Assembly: GCF_031127835.1 (NCBI RefSeq)
Contig: NZ_JARXHX010000009.1
Span: forward strand, 62,001-126,000
DNA length: 64,000 nucleotides
Source of the DNA: Pelagicoccus sp. SDUM812002
Lineage (GTDB): Bacteria; Verrucomicrobiota; Verrucomicrobiia; Opitutales; Opitutaceae
Direction: 5' to 3'
The position numbers and the translations under genes are program-made. The notes under the pieces were generated by a model. It was not told the origin of the DNA and made no database searches. It worked only from the letters and a program-made list of their open reading frames with translations. This document shows positions 53,052 to 62,246 of the stretch, one piece after another; positions within the stretch are counted from its first letter, which is position 1; every line of letters begins with the position of its first letter.

Positions 53052-54932
53052 ATGTCTACGCTTCTGATCGCCCTTGGCGTCGGTGTTCTTTACCTCGTCG
53101 TCTACCACACCTACGGCCGTTTTCTCGCTCGCAAGATTTTCGAGTTGCGAGACGACGTGGAGGTGCCGAGCGTAGCTCTCAACGATGACGCTGATTTCGT
53201 ACCCACCGACAAGTTCGTTGTGTTTGGTCATCACTTCACGTCCATAGCAGGAACGGGGCCGATCGTGGGGCCGGCGATCGCGGTCATATGGGGCTGGGTA
53301 CCGGCTTTGCTTTGGGTTCTGTTCGGCTCGATCTTGATGGGGGCGGTGCATGATTTCGGCTCCCTCGTGGTATCCATGCGAAATCGCGGACAAACGGTGG
53401 GCGAAATCTCGGGCCGTGTATTGAACCCGCGAATACGGTTTTTGTTTCTATTCATACTCTTTCTCGCCCTCACGATCGTGCTGGCGATTTTCGGTTTGGT
53501 TATCGCGGTGGTTTTCAAGAACTATCCCGGAGCAATCTTTCCCTGTCTCGTGCAGATCCCTCTGGCTGTGGCGATTGGGGTATGGCTACATCGCAAAGGG
53601 ATCGGATTGCTAGTGCCCTCTCTGTTGGCCCTCGCCTTGATGTATGTCTCAGTGGTCTTCGGTGACAGGGAAGGGTGGATACACAGTTTCAACATGACGC
53701 TTGCGGACTGGCCGATCGCTCATTGGGTGGCGATCCTGCTGCTGTACTCTTACATGGCCTCGGTGCTGCCAGTCTGGTCGCTGTTGCAGCCGCGCGACTT
53801 CATCAACAGTTTGCAGCTCGTAACGGCGCTGGCTTTGGTGCTCCTGGGGTTGGTAGTGGCGGCGTTTGTGGGCGGAAGTCCGCTTGGCGATTCCGAGTTA
53901 CGTCCGAGCTTGGAGATCGCGGCTCCAGCATTTCGTAGCGGAGTCGAGGGCGCGCCGATGATGTTTCCTTTTCTCTTTATCACAATCGCTTGCGGGGCGA
54001 TCAGTGGATTTCACTGTTTAGTATCCAGCGGAACTTCCAGCAAACAGTTGCGTTGCGAGACGGACGCGCAATTCGTGGGCTTCGGGTCGATGCTGCTGGA
54101 GGGCTTTTTGGCGACCTTGGTCATCCTTGCTTGCGTGGCCGGCTTGGGACTGGGGATTCAAGGGGGAGGAGGAGAGTTTTTGCTGGGCGAGGCAGCCTAT
54201 ACGGCCCGCTACGAATCTTGGGCGTCAGCAGGGGGCTTGGCTGCCAAGGTGGGTGCCTTTGTGGATGGAGCGGCGAATTTCCTGAAGGCCTTAGGGTTGG
54301 CTCCGCAATTCGCCATCGCCCTGATGGGGGTGCTGGTGGCTTCGTTTGCGGCGACTACCCTCGATACGGCCTGCCGCTTGCAGCGGTATGTGGTGCAAGA
54401 ACTCGCTGGTACTTTCGTGGCGAAGAATGGCCGCGGGAAATCTACGCTGTCCGCCAATCCGCTTTCTTGGCTGAGCGACAAGCACGGGGCTACTATTTTT
54501 GCGGTGATCGTGGCGTTCTGGGTGGCTGCGGTTCCGCCGACCGGAATGGAGTGGACATGGGGCAATGTCGGCAAGGGTGGCTTGATTCTGTGGCCGATGT
54601 TCGGGGCGACGAACCAGTTGCTCGGTGGCTTGGCGTTTTTGGTGATCGCGTTCTGGATGTGGCGGCGCCGTTTGCCGGTGTGGTTCGTGGTGGTTCCCAC
54701 TGTATTTATGCTGATCATGCCAGCTTGGGCGATGGGCTACCAATTGTTTTCTGAAGGCGGTTGGCTGTTGGCTGAGACGAAGAGCTGGCCTCTGATCTTG
54801 ATCGCTGCCGCCACGATGGTTTTGGAAGTTTGGATGGTGGCAGAGGCTATTCTTTGCTGGCCGAAGGCAAAAGGCGTCTTGGAGGAGGCTCTCGAGCCTT
54901 TGGGCAGTGGCAAGTCGTCCGCGGGTGGGTGA
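53052..54932 (+). CDS. cstA: Carbon starvation protein CstA (peptide/pyruvate transporter)
   Basis: A 626-residue inner-membrane transporter. N-terminal block: GVGVLYLVVYHTYGRFLARK, then FVPTDKFVVFGHHFTSIAGTG near 55 and GPIVGPAIAVIWGWVPALLW. GSILMGAVHDFGSLVVSMRN near 96 is the CstA signature, and ISGFHCLVSSGTSSKQL lies near 317. About 14 to 16 hydrophobic helices run through the protein. Family members import peptides and/or pyruvate when carbon is scarce. In E. coli the gene is cAMP-CRP controlled; no CRP site was identified here. A hairpin occurs in the leader, and no Shine-Dalgarno is seen. The C-terminal 25 residues are cytoplasmic. Confidence 0.95.
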   Translation: MSTLLIALGVGVLYLVVYHTYGRFLARKIFELRDDVEVPSVALNDDADFVPTDKFVVFGHHFTSIAGTGPIVGPAIAVIWGWVPALLWVLFGSILMGAVHDFGSLVVSMRNRGQTVGEISGRVLNPRIRFLFLFILFLALTIVLAIFGLVIAVVFKNYPGAIFPCLVQIPLAVAIGVWLHRKGIGLLVPSLLALALMYVSVVFGDREGWIHSFNMTLADWPIAHWVAILLLYSYMASVLPVWSLLQPRDFINSLQLVTALALVLLGLVVAAFVGGSPLGDSELRPSLEIAAPAFRSGVEGAPMMFPFLFITIACGAISGFHCLVSSGTSSKQLRCETDAQFVGFGSMLLEGFLATLVILACVAGLGLGIQGGGGEFLLGEAAYTARYESWASAGGLAAKVGAFVDGAANFLKALGLAPQFAIALMGVLVASFAATTLDTACRLQRYVVQELAGTFVAKNGRGKSTLSANPLSWLSDKHGATIFAVIVAFWVAAVPPTGMEWTWGNVGKGGLILWPMFGATNQLLGGLAFLVIAFWMWRRRLPVWFVVVPTVFMLIMPAWAMGYQLFSEGGWLLAETKSWPLILIAAATMVLEVWMVAEAILCWPKAKGVLEEALEPLGSGKSSAGG

Positions 54933-55067
54933 CTTGCGTAGGCATGGGGTGTAGCCAGCGAACCGGCCGGCAAGCGAACTGCGCGCGACAGATCGTGGAG
55001 TGGCAGTTTAGGTTTGCGGCGAGGGGTCGATGAAGGTGTCTAAGTTAATTGTAATCTGACTGTAGCT

Positions 55068-56864
55068 ATGAAGGGATTTTTTAAGACGTTTTTCGCGTCC
55101 TTGTTGGCGATCGTTTTCGCCGCTGGTGGCTTGGCGCTTTTCGTGATGATCTTGTTCGGTGTGATCGCATCGATGAGCCAGCCTGTTCCGCAGGTGACGA
55201 AGGGGAGCGTGCTGGTGTTCGACATGTCGGCTTCGGTCCAAGATCGTCCGGTAGGCATGAGTCGTGACGCGCTTATCGACGAAGCGATGGGAGGCGGTCG
55301 CGCTCGCTCTCTTTCGCTGCTCACCTTAAAGAGGGGGTTGGAGGCGGCTGCTGAGGATGACCGTATCGAAGGGCTATTGTTGATCGGTTCGTTCTCTGCC
55401 GACGGCTATGGATCCGGATTCGCGGCCCTGAAGGAAGTGCGAGAATCGATTGAAATCTTCAAGGCCACCGGCAAGGCGGTGGCGGCTTACCTGGTGTATC
55501 CAACCGCTCGAGACATGTACGTCTCGTCGGTTGCGGACTCGATGTACATGAATCCAGAGGGTGTGATTTCGGATACGGGAATGTCGATGAGCTACCCGTA
55601 TTTGGGTGGCTTTATGAAGAAGTACGGTATTGGCGTGCAGGTCACGCGGGCCGGTGAATACAAAGCAGCGGCAGAGAGTTTTGTGCTCGAGGGTATGAGC
55701 GATCCCTCGCGCGAGGCCAACGCGGCGGTACTGGAAGATTTTTGGGCGGAATACTTGGATGTCCTCTCCGAAGGTTCTGGTGTAGAGCCGGACCGATACG
55801 AAGCGAAGCTGAACGAACTCGGAATGCTGGTGGCCAAGGATGCCCAGGAGCTGGGCTTGGTTGACGAGCTGTTATACACTGACGAGCTGATTGCGAAGAT
55901 GCAGGTGGTTTCAAGTGTGGATAAGGAGTCGAACTCTTTTGTGCAGACCTCGCTAGACGACTATTTGCTAGAGGCGGTTCGACCCGAGTATTCAAGCGAT
56001 GGCTTCGTGGCGGTGATCTATGCCGAAGGCTCTATCGTCAATGGTGAGGGCAAGGACGGACAGATAGGCGGAAGCTCCTTGTCTCGCGAGATTCGTAAGG
56101 TGCGGCAGAACGACAAGGTGAAGGCGATCGTATTGCGCGTGAATTCGCCTGGGGGAAGCGCTTTAGCAAGCGAGGTGATCCAGCGCGAGTTGCGTCTGGC
56201 CAAGGAGAAGATGCCTGTGGTGGTGTCTATGGGCTCGTTGGCGGCATCTGGCGGGTATTGGATTTCTGCATACGCCGACAAGATCTACGCTCAGCCTAAT
56301 ACGCTTACTGGTTCGATTGGAGTGATTGGCGTTTTCTTCAACTACGAGGAACTGGCTTCCACGCACGGCGTAAATTTCGATACGGTCAAGACGACCCAGC
56401 ATGCCGATTTGATGGGAATGTTTCGGGCTAAGACAGATCGCGAAATGGAGCTGGTGCAACGTCAGGTGGACATCGTCTACGAGTCTTTTCTCGCTAAAGT
56501 CGCCGAAGGCCGGGGCCTGGAGCTAGCTGAAGTGGCGAGAATCGCGGAAGGCCGGATATGGTCGGGTGTCGATGCCTTGGACCTCGGCCTGGTTGACGAA
56601 CTAGGAGGACTGAGTGACGCGATTGCTTACGCCGGTGGTGAAGCAGGTCTGGGGCAGGACCCGGCTGTTATGGAATTGCCGAAAGCCAAGAACTTCCTGG
56701 ATGAACTATTCCAGAACGTTTCCAAGAAAACTGCGGACGCGTCTACGAATGTCGCTATGCAGCCTTTGGTTGACCTCTATCGTGAAGCTAGTGAAATGAC
56801 CTCTCGCTTTAATGATCCGAAGGGCGTGTATGCCGTATTGCCGTACACCGTGAAGATCGACTGA
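55068..56864 (+). CDS. sppA: Signal peptide peptidase SppA (67K type)
   Basis: A 598-residue inner-membrane serine protease that degrades cleaved signal peptides. A single N-terminal membrane anchor covers residues 7-35 (SLLAIVFAAGGLALFVMILF). The 67-kDa form has two tandem SppA domains. The catalytic lysine sits at about Lys199 (VTRAGEYKAAAESFV) and the nucleophile at Ser394 (VVSMGSLAASGGYWISAYAD). NSPGGSALASEVIQREL near 359 and TGSIGVIGVFFNYEELAS complete the second domain. Length is typical (E. coli SppA is 618). sufT follows 27 bp later on the same strand, suggesting co-transcription. Confidence 0.94.
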   Translation: MKGFFKTFFASLLAIVFAAGGLALFVMILFGVIASMSQPVPQVTKGSVLVFDMSASVQDRPVGMSRDALIDEAMGGGRARSLSLLTLKRGLEAAAEDDRIEGLLLIGSFSADGYGSGFAALKEVRESIEIFKATGKAVAAYLVYPTARDMYVSSVADSMYMNPEGVISDTGMSMSYPYLGGFMKKYGIGVQVTRAGEYKAAAESFVLEGMSDPSREANAAVLEDFWAEYLDVLSEGSGVEPDRYEAKLNELGMLVAKDAQELGLVDELLYTDELIAKMQVVSSVDKESNSFVQTSLDDYLLEAVRPEYSSDGFVAVIYAEGSIVNGEGKDGQIGGSSLSREIRKVRQNDKVKAIVLRVNSPGGSALASEVIQRELRLAKEKMPVVVSMGSLAASGGYWISAYADKIYAQPNTLTGSIGVIGVFFNYEELASTHGVNFDTVKTTQHADLMGMFRAKTDREMELVQRQVDIVYESFLAKVAEGRGLELAEVARIAEGRIWSGVDALDLGLVDELGGLSDAIAYAGGEAGLGQDPAVMELPKAKNFLDELFQNVSKKTADASTNVAMQPLVDLYREASEMTSRFNDPKGVYAVLPYTVKID

Positions 56865-56890
56865 CTTTTACCTGCTAGACGAATAATAGA

Positions 56891-57424
56891 ATGGAAACGG
56901 TACTTACAAGAGACTGCAGCGCCACAGCGATCCCAGCAGGGAACGCAGTGACTCTGGAAAAGGGAACGGGCGTCTTGATTACGCAAACACTGGGTGGAAA
57001 CGTTACGGTGCGCACCGATGGCGGTCTCTTTCGTATCGCGAGTTTTGATGTGGACGCTCTCGAAGAAGTAGAGCTCGGCGAATCGAAACCAGAAGTCAGC
57101 GAATCGGGAGAGTCCTTGGAGGACCAGGTTTGGGGCGCGTTGCGCCAGTGCTTTGACCCAGAGATTCCGATCAACATCGTCGATCTCGGGTTGGTTTACG
57201 ATTTGCGTATCGAAAAGGCCGACTCCGGTCAGGCCGAAGTCTTTGTCAAGATGACGCTCACTGCCCAAGGCTGCGGCATGGGACCGGTCATAGCGGAAGA
57301 TGCCCGGACGCGCATCCAACTCTTGGACGAGGTTTCGGAAGCTTCGGTTGATATCGTCTGGGATCCAGTCTGGAACCCGCAGATGATTTCAGTGGAAGGC
57401 CGCAAGATCTTAGGAATCACCTGA
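56891..57424 (+). CDS. sufT: Iron-sulfur cluster assembly protein SufT
   Basis: A 177-residue protein of the SufT group. The N-terminal 70 residues hold the family-specific part (LTRDCSATAIPAGNAVTLEKG; QTLGGNVTVRTDGGLFRIA). The C-terminal DUF59/MIP18 domain covers about 80-177 (ALRQCFDPEIPINIVDLGLV; VFVKMTLTAQGCGMGPVIAE with the conserved Cys near 130; VDIVWDPVWNPQMISVEGR). SufT acts in Fe-S cluster maturation or transfer, possibly to specific apo-proteins. Other suf genes, often adjacent in Verrucomicrobia, are not present. A terminator follows. Confidence 0.92.
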   Translation: METVLTRDCSATAIPAGNAVTLEKGTGVLITQTLGGNVTVRTDGGLFRIASFDVDALEEVELGESKPEVSESGESLEDQVWGALRQCFDPEIPINIVDLGLVYDLRIEKADSGQAEVFVKMTLTAQGCGMGPVIAEDARTRIQLLDEVSEASVDIVWDPVWNPQMISVEGRKILGIT

Positions 57425-57449
57425 AGTTAGGGCAGTTACGTATTTTGAA

Positions 57450-57480
57450 AGCGTCTCATCGGAAGATGAGGCGTTTTTTT
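57450..57480 (+). terminator. Rho-independent terminator of sppA-sufT
   Basis: CGTCTCATC-GGAA-GATGAGGCG (one wobble pair) followed by seven T, 25 bp after the sufT stop codon. Confidence 0.9.
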
Positions 57481-57676
57481 GCGTAGGAGCGGTATGCCCC
57501 AGAAATGGGTGAAATGCGTGGAAATCGACTAATACCTATAAGCTGTATGTGGTTATAAATATAATCTTTAATTGACATTCGCGGGTTGCTTATAGTTATT
57601 AGTTCCTGTTCCAGTCGGATTATGTCGCGTCCGGCTCTTCGGATTACCCCCCAAAGAACCCAAACCTTATCGACTT

Positions 57677-60600
57677 ATGAAACTATCTTCTCGCATGAGA
57701 ATTTCGCGAGTTTCTGCTAGCGCTCGTGCGTTGCCTCGCTTTTTAACCCTATTCGTCGCCGTATTGGCTTCGGGTATGAGCGCCTTTGGCCAGGAAACTG
57801 GCCGTATTACAGGGCGTGTGCAGGATGCCGCGACTGGGCGGTACATGGAAAATGTCACCGTTACGGTAAACGAGACGGGCGATTCCGTGCGATCGAGCCC
57901 CGACGGGACTTACCGGCTCACGGGATTGCCCGTAGGAACCGTTTCCCTCGACTTCGAGCACTTGGGCTATTTCACGCGTTCGGCGATGGTCGAGGTCGCT
58001 GCGGGGCAAACCGCTTCGCCAGCCACCATCGCTTTGAAGAGTAGCAACACCTTTGACGACGAGGACGAGGTTTTCGACTTGGACGCCTTCGAGGTCAAGA
58101 ACGAGGTCGATGCCTATAGTCGCGCCATCAACCAACAGCGTACTTCCGACTACAACGTGAACGTGGTGGACGCGGGAACGTTCGGAGATGTGACGGAAGG
58201 CAACGTGGGCGAGTTCGTCAAGTTTCTCCCCGGCGTCAACATCAACTATGTCGCAGCGGACGCTCGTACGATCACGGTTCGCGGCATGGCGGACAACTTC
58301 ACTACGGTAACGGTGGACGGCAACCGCATGGCCAGCGCCTCTTCGGGAGCCAAGGCCCGTGACTTCGAGCTGGAGCAGCTTTCCATAAACAATGTCGAAC
58401 GCTTGGAGGTCGTGAAGGTTCCGACTCCGGACCTGTCGGCGGACTCGCTCGGTGGCGCAGTCAATCTCGTCAGCAAGAGCGCCTTCGAGCGTGACGGGCG
58501 CGAGATCAAGTATCGTGTATACGTGAGCGCCAACAGCGAGGACTTGACCTTCAGTTCCACGCCTGGGCCTGGCGATTTCAACAGCAGCAAGATAAAGCCG
58601 GGAATAGACCTCTCGTACTCGGATGTATTCAAGGAGGGGACCTTGGGAGTGATCTTCAACTACACTAGCTCGAATCAGTTCAACGAGCAGCACCGCGCTC
58701 GCTTGCGTTGGGTTACGGACAATGATTTCGATGACGAAGGGGTAGGGACTCCGATCTTGCGTCGATACCAGATTCAGGATGGTCCGAAAATCACGAATCG
58801 GGAATCGTTCCACCTGAAAACCGATTACAAGCTGGGAGAAAACACGATCCTCTCCGGCAGTCTCCAGTTCAACGATTACTCTTCTGAGTTCCGGAACCGG
58901 AATATAACATGGGATACGAATATCACTGAAGTTGATGACAGCGATGGAAACGACGCGGATGCTGTGATCTCTCCGACATATATGCTGGGAGACGTGGGAC
59001 GTGGAGATATCGACTTGGGAGGCTCCTACCGCGACAAGTATGGCGACACGTGGCATGGGGACTTTTCCATCAAGCATTATGGTGACGTCTGGACCTACGA
59101 GGCTGGTTTCGCTTCCTCCACTTCGACCAACTACTATAGCGACTTCTCACGTGGAATGATCATGGCGGTTATCGGGGACGACGACTACGGGGGCCGTTTC
59201 GAATTCAGCGACATTTCGGATCCGATAAGTGGCGGCGTTCTTGAGTACACTCCGACGCTGACGCTCTATGATTCAGCTGGAAACGTAGATCCGACCTTCG
59301 GCGTCAGCAGCTTGACAGGGTTTGACCTGGACGAAGTGCAGACGCGCGAGCAAGACGCCCAGGACGAGTTTACCAGCGTAAACTTCGACATGAAGAGAAA
59401 CATTCGAGTAGGCGAGTCCACCGGTTACATAAAGCTTGGTACGCGTTTGCAAAAGCAGGAACGTAGCGCGGACCGTGACCGTACTCGCATCATCCATGCG
59501 GCAAACGTATATGACGACACAGGGCTTCCGGCAGAGGAATACTATTCCGGAGAAGATGCGTTGCATATCGGACCGGGGGTTATCGCTTGGCCAGACTACG
59601 TCGATATATACGATTACTTCGCCGCGAATCCGGATAACTTTGATTTCAACCATCCGAGCCGATTTGAGGAAAATATCGTGGGCGCCGCGAACGACGTCTT
59701 CGCTGTGGAGGAAAAGATTTCAGCTGCCTATATCATGGCTCAGCTCAAATTCCTCGAGTCCAAGCTAAGGGTAACGGGCGGCGTCCGTTACGAAAAGACG
59801 GACGTTGTAGGCGAAGGCGGCTACTTCGATGAGAGTTTGGGTAATGGAATCGAAGATCCTGTCGAGCAGTTCGCTGCGCAGTGGAGCCAGAGAAAGGTCT
59901 CCGAGGCGTCCTACGACGATTTCCATCCGAGCTTGCATTTCGTCTATGATGTAACGGACCGCTTTACCGTTCGTTTAGCATACGCCAATACTATCGGCCG
60001 CCAGGATTTTGGCTCGATTGTCCCTTATCTTGATATTGACCGTCCCGGCGAAGAAGAAGGCGCGGCCTCTGGACAAATCGAGTTCAACAATACTGGCTTG
60101 CTGCCTCAGAGTTCCGACAATTACGACCTGACTTTCGAGTATTATCCGCAATCAGGTGGTTCGATCACCGCTGGTTTGTTTAAGAAGAAGATCAGTAACT
60201 ATATCGAATCTTTCTCGGGAACGATCGACCAGCTATCCGCCGCGGAATTTGAAACGTTTGACCTTCCCGCCTTTCTGCTGGACGTACCGGAGTACGGCTA
60301 TACGACTGACCTGAACTCTGGGACCGCTACGGTTGACGGTTTAGAGATTGGTTACTTCCGCTCCTTGGAGGGCGCTGGCCTGCCAGATTGGTTTTCGGCC
60401 TTTAGCATTAATGCGAACGTGACCTATCTGGATGTGGAGCGAATTGATGACGACGGGGTCGTCTTTGACGAGCTCGCTGATATGGTGGAGGAAAGTTATA
60501 ACCTAGGTATCACTTACGACCGCAAGCCGCTGAAAATTCAGCTCAAGTTCAACAGCAAGGGCGAACAACTGTTGGAGAACTTCACTGACATGCGGACGTA

Positions 60601-60841
60601 TCATGTTTTCGGAGAGCCAGAGTATACGGCATTCCAGCTCTACCGCGACAAGCTAGAGCAAGTGGACCTGAACGTAGACTGCAAGATAAACGAAAAAACC
60701 ACGATCTTCGTGAGCGGTCGTAATATCTTTAACAAGGAACAGAAGCAGTTTATTGCCAACGCGGACCGCAGCATCGTGGTTCCTGAGCGTATCGAAGAAT
60801 TCGGCGTGCAATGGGCCTTGGGCGTAAAGGGCAGGTTCTAG
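57677..60841 (+). CDS. TonB-dependent receptor with N-terminal carboxypeptidase-like regulatory domain
   Basis: A 1054-residue outer-membrane receptor for active uptake of large substrates. A signal peptide spans residues 1-37 (LTLFVAVLASGMSAFG). A CarboxypepD_reg-like beta-sandwich covers about 40-115 (GRITGRVQDAATGRYMENVT; SSPDGTYRLTGLPVGTVSLD). A linker leads to the TonB plug at about 155-290 (NVVDAGTFGDVTEGNVGEFV, ITVRGMADNFTTVTVDGNRM). A 22-stranded-type barrel ends in ALGVKGRF, a proper C-terminal aromatic. A LacI regulator and a sodium:solute symporter follow, making a putative substrate-uptake module. The substrate is likely a carbohydrate (inference). The leader is AT-rich, with a TTATAAATATAA palindrome at 57553-57564. 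No Shine-Dalgarno (CTTATCGACTT before ATG). Confidence 0.93.
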   Translation: MKLSSRMRISRVSASARALPRFLTLFVAVLASGMSAFGQETGRITGRVQDAATGRYMENVTVTVNETGDSVRSSPDGTYRLTGLPVGTVSLDFEHLGYFTRSAMVEVAAGQTASPATIALKSSNTFDDEDEVFDLDAFEVKNEVDAYSRAINQQRTSDYNVNVVDAGTFGDVTEGNVGEFVKFLPGVNINYVAADARTITVRGMADNFTTVTVDGNRMASASSGAKARDFELEQLSINNVERLEVVKVPTPDLSADSLGGAVNLVSKSAFERDGREIKYRVYVSANSEDLTFSSTPGPGDFNSSKIKPGIDLSYSDVFKEGTLGVIFNYTSSNQFNEQHRARLRWVTDNDFDDEGVGTPILRRYQIQDGPKITNRESFHLKTDYKLGENTILSGSLQFNDYSSEFRNRNITWDTNITEVDDSDGNDADAVISPTYMLGDVGRGDIDLGGSYRDKYGDTWHGDFSIKHYGDVWTYEAGFASSTSTNYYSDFSRGMIMAVIGDDDYGGRFEFSDISDPISGGVLEYTPTLTLYDSAGNVDPTFGVSSLTGFDLDEVQTREQDAQDEFTSVNFDMKRNIRVGESTGYIKLGTRLQKQERSADRDRTRIIHAANVYDDTGLPAEEYYSGEDALHIGPGVIAWPDYVDIYDYFAANPDNFDFNHPSRFEENIVGAANDVFAVEEKISAAYIMAQLKFLESKLRVTGGVRYEKTDVVGEGGYFDESLGNGIEDPVEQFAAQWSQRKVSEASYDDFHPSLHFVYDVTDRFTVRLAYANTIGRQDFGSIVPYLDIDRPGEEEGAASGQIEFNNTGLLPQSSDNYDLTFEYYPQSGGSITAGLFKKKISNYIESFSGTIDQLSAAEFETFDLPAFLLDVPEYGYTTDLNSGTATVDGLEIGYFRSLEGAGLPDWFSAFSINANVTYLDVERIDDDGVVFDELADMVEESYNLGITYDRKPLKIQLKFNSKGEQLLENFTDMRTYHVFGEPEYTAFQLYRDKLEQVDLNVDCKINEKTTIFVSGRNIFNKEQKQFIANADRSIVVPERIEEFGVQWALGVKGRF

Positions 60842-60969
60842 GTTCTCCGCTTCACCCGCAGGGAGTATCTCGTTTATGAATACAAGCGCGTAGCCCGAGA
60901 GGACTGCGCGCTTCTTCGCGATTTGAAGTGTTCGTGTAGTTCCGGCAGGCGCTAGCTTGACGAAACCGT

Positions 60970-62022
60970 TTACTCTTTCGGCGCGGGGCCAGTCGACTCG
61001 CGCACTATCAGCTGCGCCGGTAGGGTGAGGTCGGTTAGTGCGGCCGAGTTCGCTTCTATGGATTGGGTCAGTATCCTGCCTGCCTCGCGTCCCATCGCCT
61101 CGGGGTCAGCCCCGGCGGAGGTGAGGGTGGGGTGTTCCTCCTCGCAAATCCGCGTCATGTCGAAAGCTGCCACGCTAATGCGTTTGCCGATTTCGACTTG
61201 ATGCTGCAGGAGTCGGTTTATGGCGCCTCGAGCCATGAGGCCGTTGAGGCAAATCCAAGCGGTAGGCACCTCCTGTTTTTGCTCGAGGATTTGCTTGGCC
61301 GCTAGGTAGCCCTCGTTGCGGTCCGCACCGTCGAGGGTCGCTCCTGCTGCATGTTCTAGCTTCAGGCTTCTTTTCGAAAGAGCCATTTCTACGGCTCTGA
61401 GTCGATCGTCGTGTCGTCCCTTGGGCTTGCCGCCGCCAAGCCAGGCAAATCTGCGGTGCCCGAGGTCATAGAGGTGTTTAACGAGCAGCTCTCCAGACTC
61501 ATGCTCGTTAGACAGGATGGAGTGGCATTGGCCGGATGCTCGAGCGGAGATGTAGACGAGCGGACGGGCGGTTTCGAGGACTTTGCTCAGGAAGCTGGGG
61601 GCAACCTCTCCCATGATGGCGATGCCCCTAACGGAATTGGAAAAGTGGGATGAGAATGTGCTCCCTGGATCGCTTATGTCGTCCTCGGAGCCGAGATAGA
61701 CCGTCTTGAGTTTGTGCTCTTGCAGATGTTCGTGGAGCCCTTGATGGATGTGGCTGAAGAAATTGCTCTTGTTGGCGAGCTTGAGCGGAGAGCGAAGGAT
61801 GTACCCGATCGTGCGTTGCTGGAGCTCGCCGAGGCTCGCTTCGATTTTCATTCCCTTCGGCGCGTAGCCTTGCTGAGCAGCGAGTTCGCGAATCGCGTTG
61901 TAGGTCTTTTCGGAGATGCCTTTCGTGTGCCCGTTGAGGGCCATCGATACGAGGGCTTGGGAGCAGCCGATCTCCTTTGCTATTTGGGCCTGTGAGATGC
62001 GTCTCTTTTTGGGTGGGGTCAT
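60970..62022 (-). CDS. LacI-family transcriptional regulator
   Basis: A 350-residue sugar-responsive repressor. The N-terminal helix-turn-helix is ISQAQIAKEIGCSQALVSMA (about 9-28) with the hinge SEKTYNAIRELAAQQGYAP. The periplasmic-binding-protein-like core has GYILRSPLKLANKSNFFSHI near 73, SNSVRGIAIMGEVAP, LYDLGHRRFAWLGGGKPKGR near 185, and WICLNGLMARGAINRLL. It ends in TLPAQLIVRESTGP near 335. It diverges from the symporter gene (225-bp gap) and points back towards the TonB receptor, which suggests it controls both. No clear LacI-type palindrome was identified. Confidence 0.92.
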   Translation of the reverse strand: MTPPKKRRISQAQIAKEIGCSQALVSMALNGHTKGISEKTYNAIRELAAQQGYAPKGMKIEASLGELQQRTIGYILRSPLKLANKSNFFSHIHQGLHEHLQEHKLKTVYLGSEDDISDPGSTFSSHFSNSVRGIAIMGEVAPSFLSKVLETARPLVYISARASGQCHSILSNEHESGELLVKHLYDLGHRRFAWLGGGKPKGRHDDRLRAVEMALSKRSLKLEHAAGATLDGADRNEGYLAAKQILEQKQEVPTAWICLNGLMARGAINRLLQHQVEIGKRISVAAFDMTRICEEEHPTLTSAGADPEAMGREAGRILTQSIEANSAALTDLTLPAQLIVRESTGPAPKE

Positions 62023-62246
62023 GGAAGCGGGAGCAATTTATCAGTTAACCCTTTATATGTATCAGAAGTGCGTAATGTGAAGCAACAAATTGGGTGATGC
62101 CCTACCCGATACTCTCTGATTTCGAGTAATTTGGTTGACTCATATAGGAGCTGATAATTATAAGTTTCTTGTTTTTAAGCGAAACCCCGATTTGACCTTT
62201 CGATTCAGCCTATGGCTGTCGCGGGGTCTCAATACTTATCAGCACT

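Noticed and set aside
53990-54754. Plus-strand open frame of 254 codons inside cstA
   Set aside because: Alternative phase of the transporter gene; Gly/Arg-rich and without motifs.
57749-59077. Minus-strand open frame of 442 codons inside the TonB receptor gene
   Set aside because: Covers the receptor's coding region in the opposite phase; low-complexity Val/Arg/Asp composition is a shadow effect.
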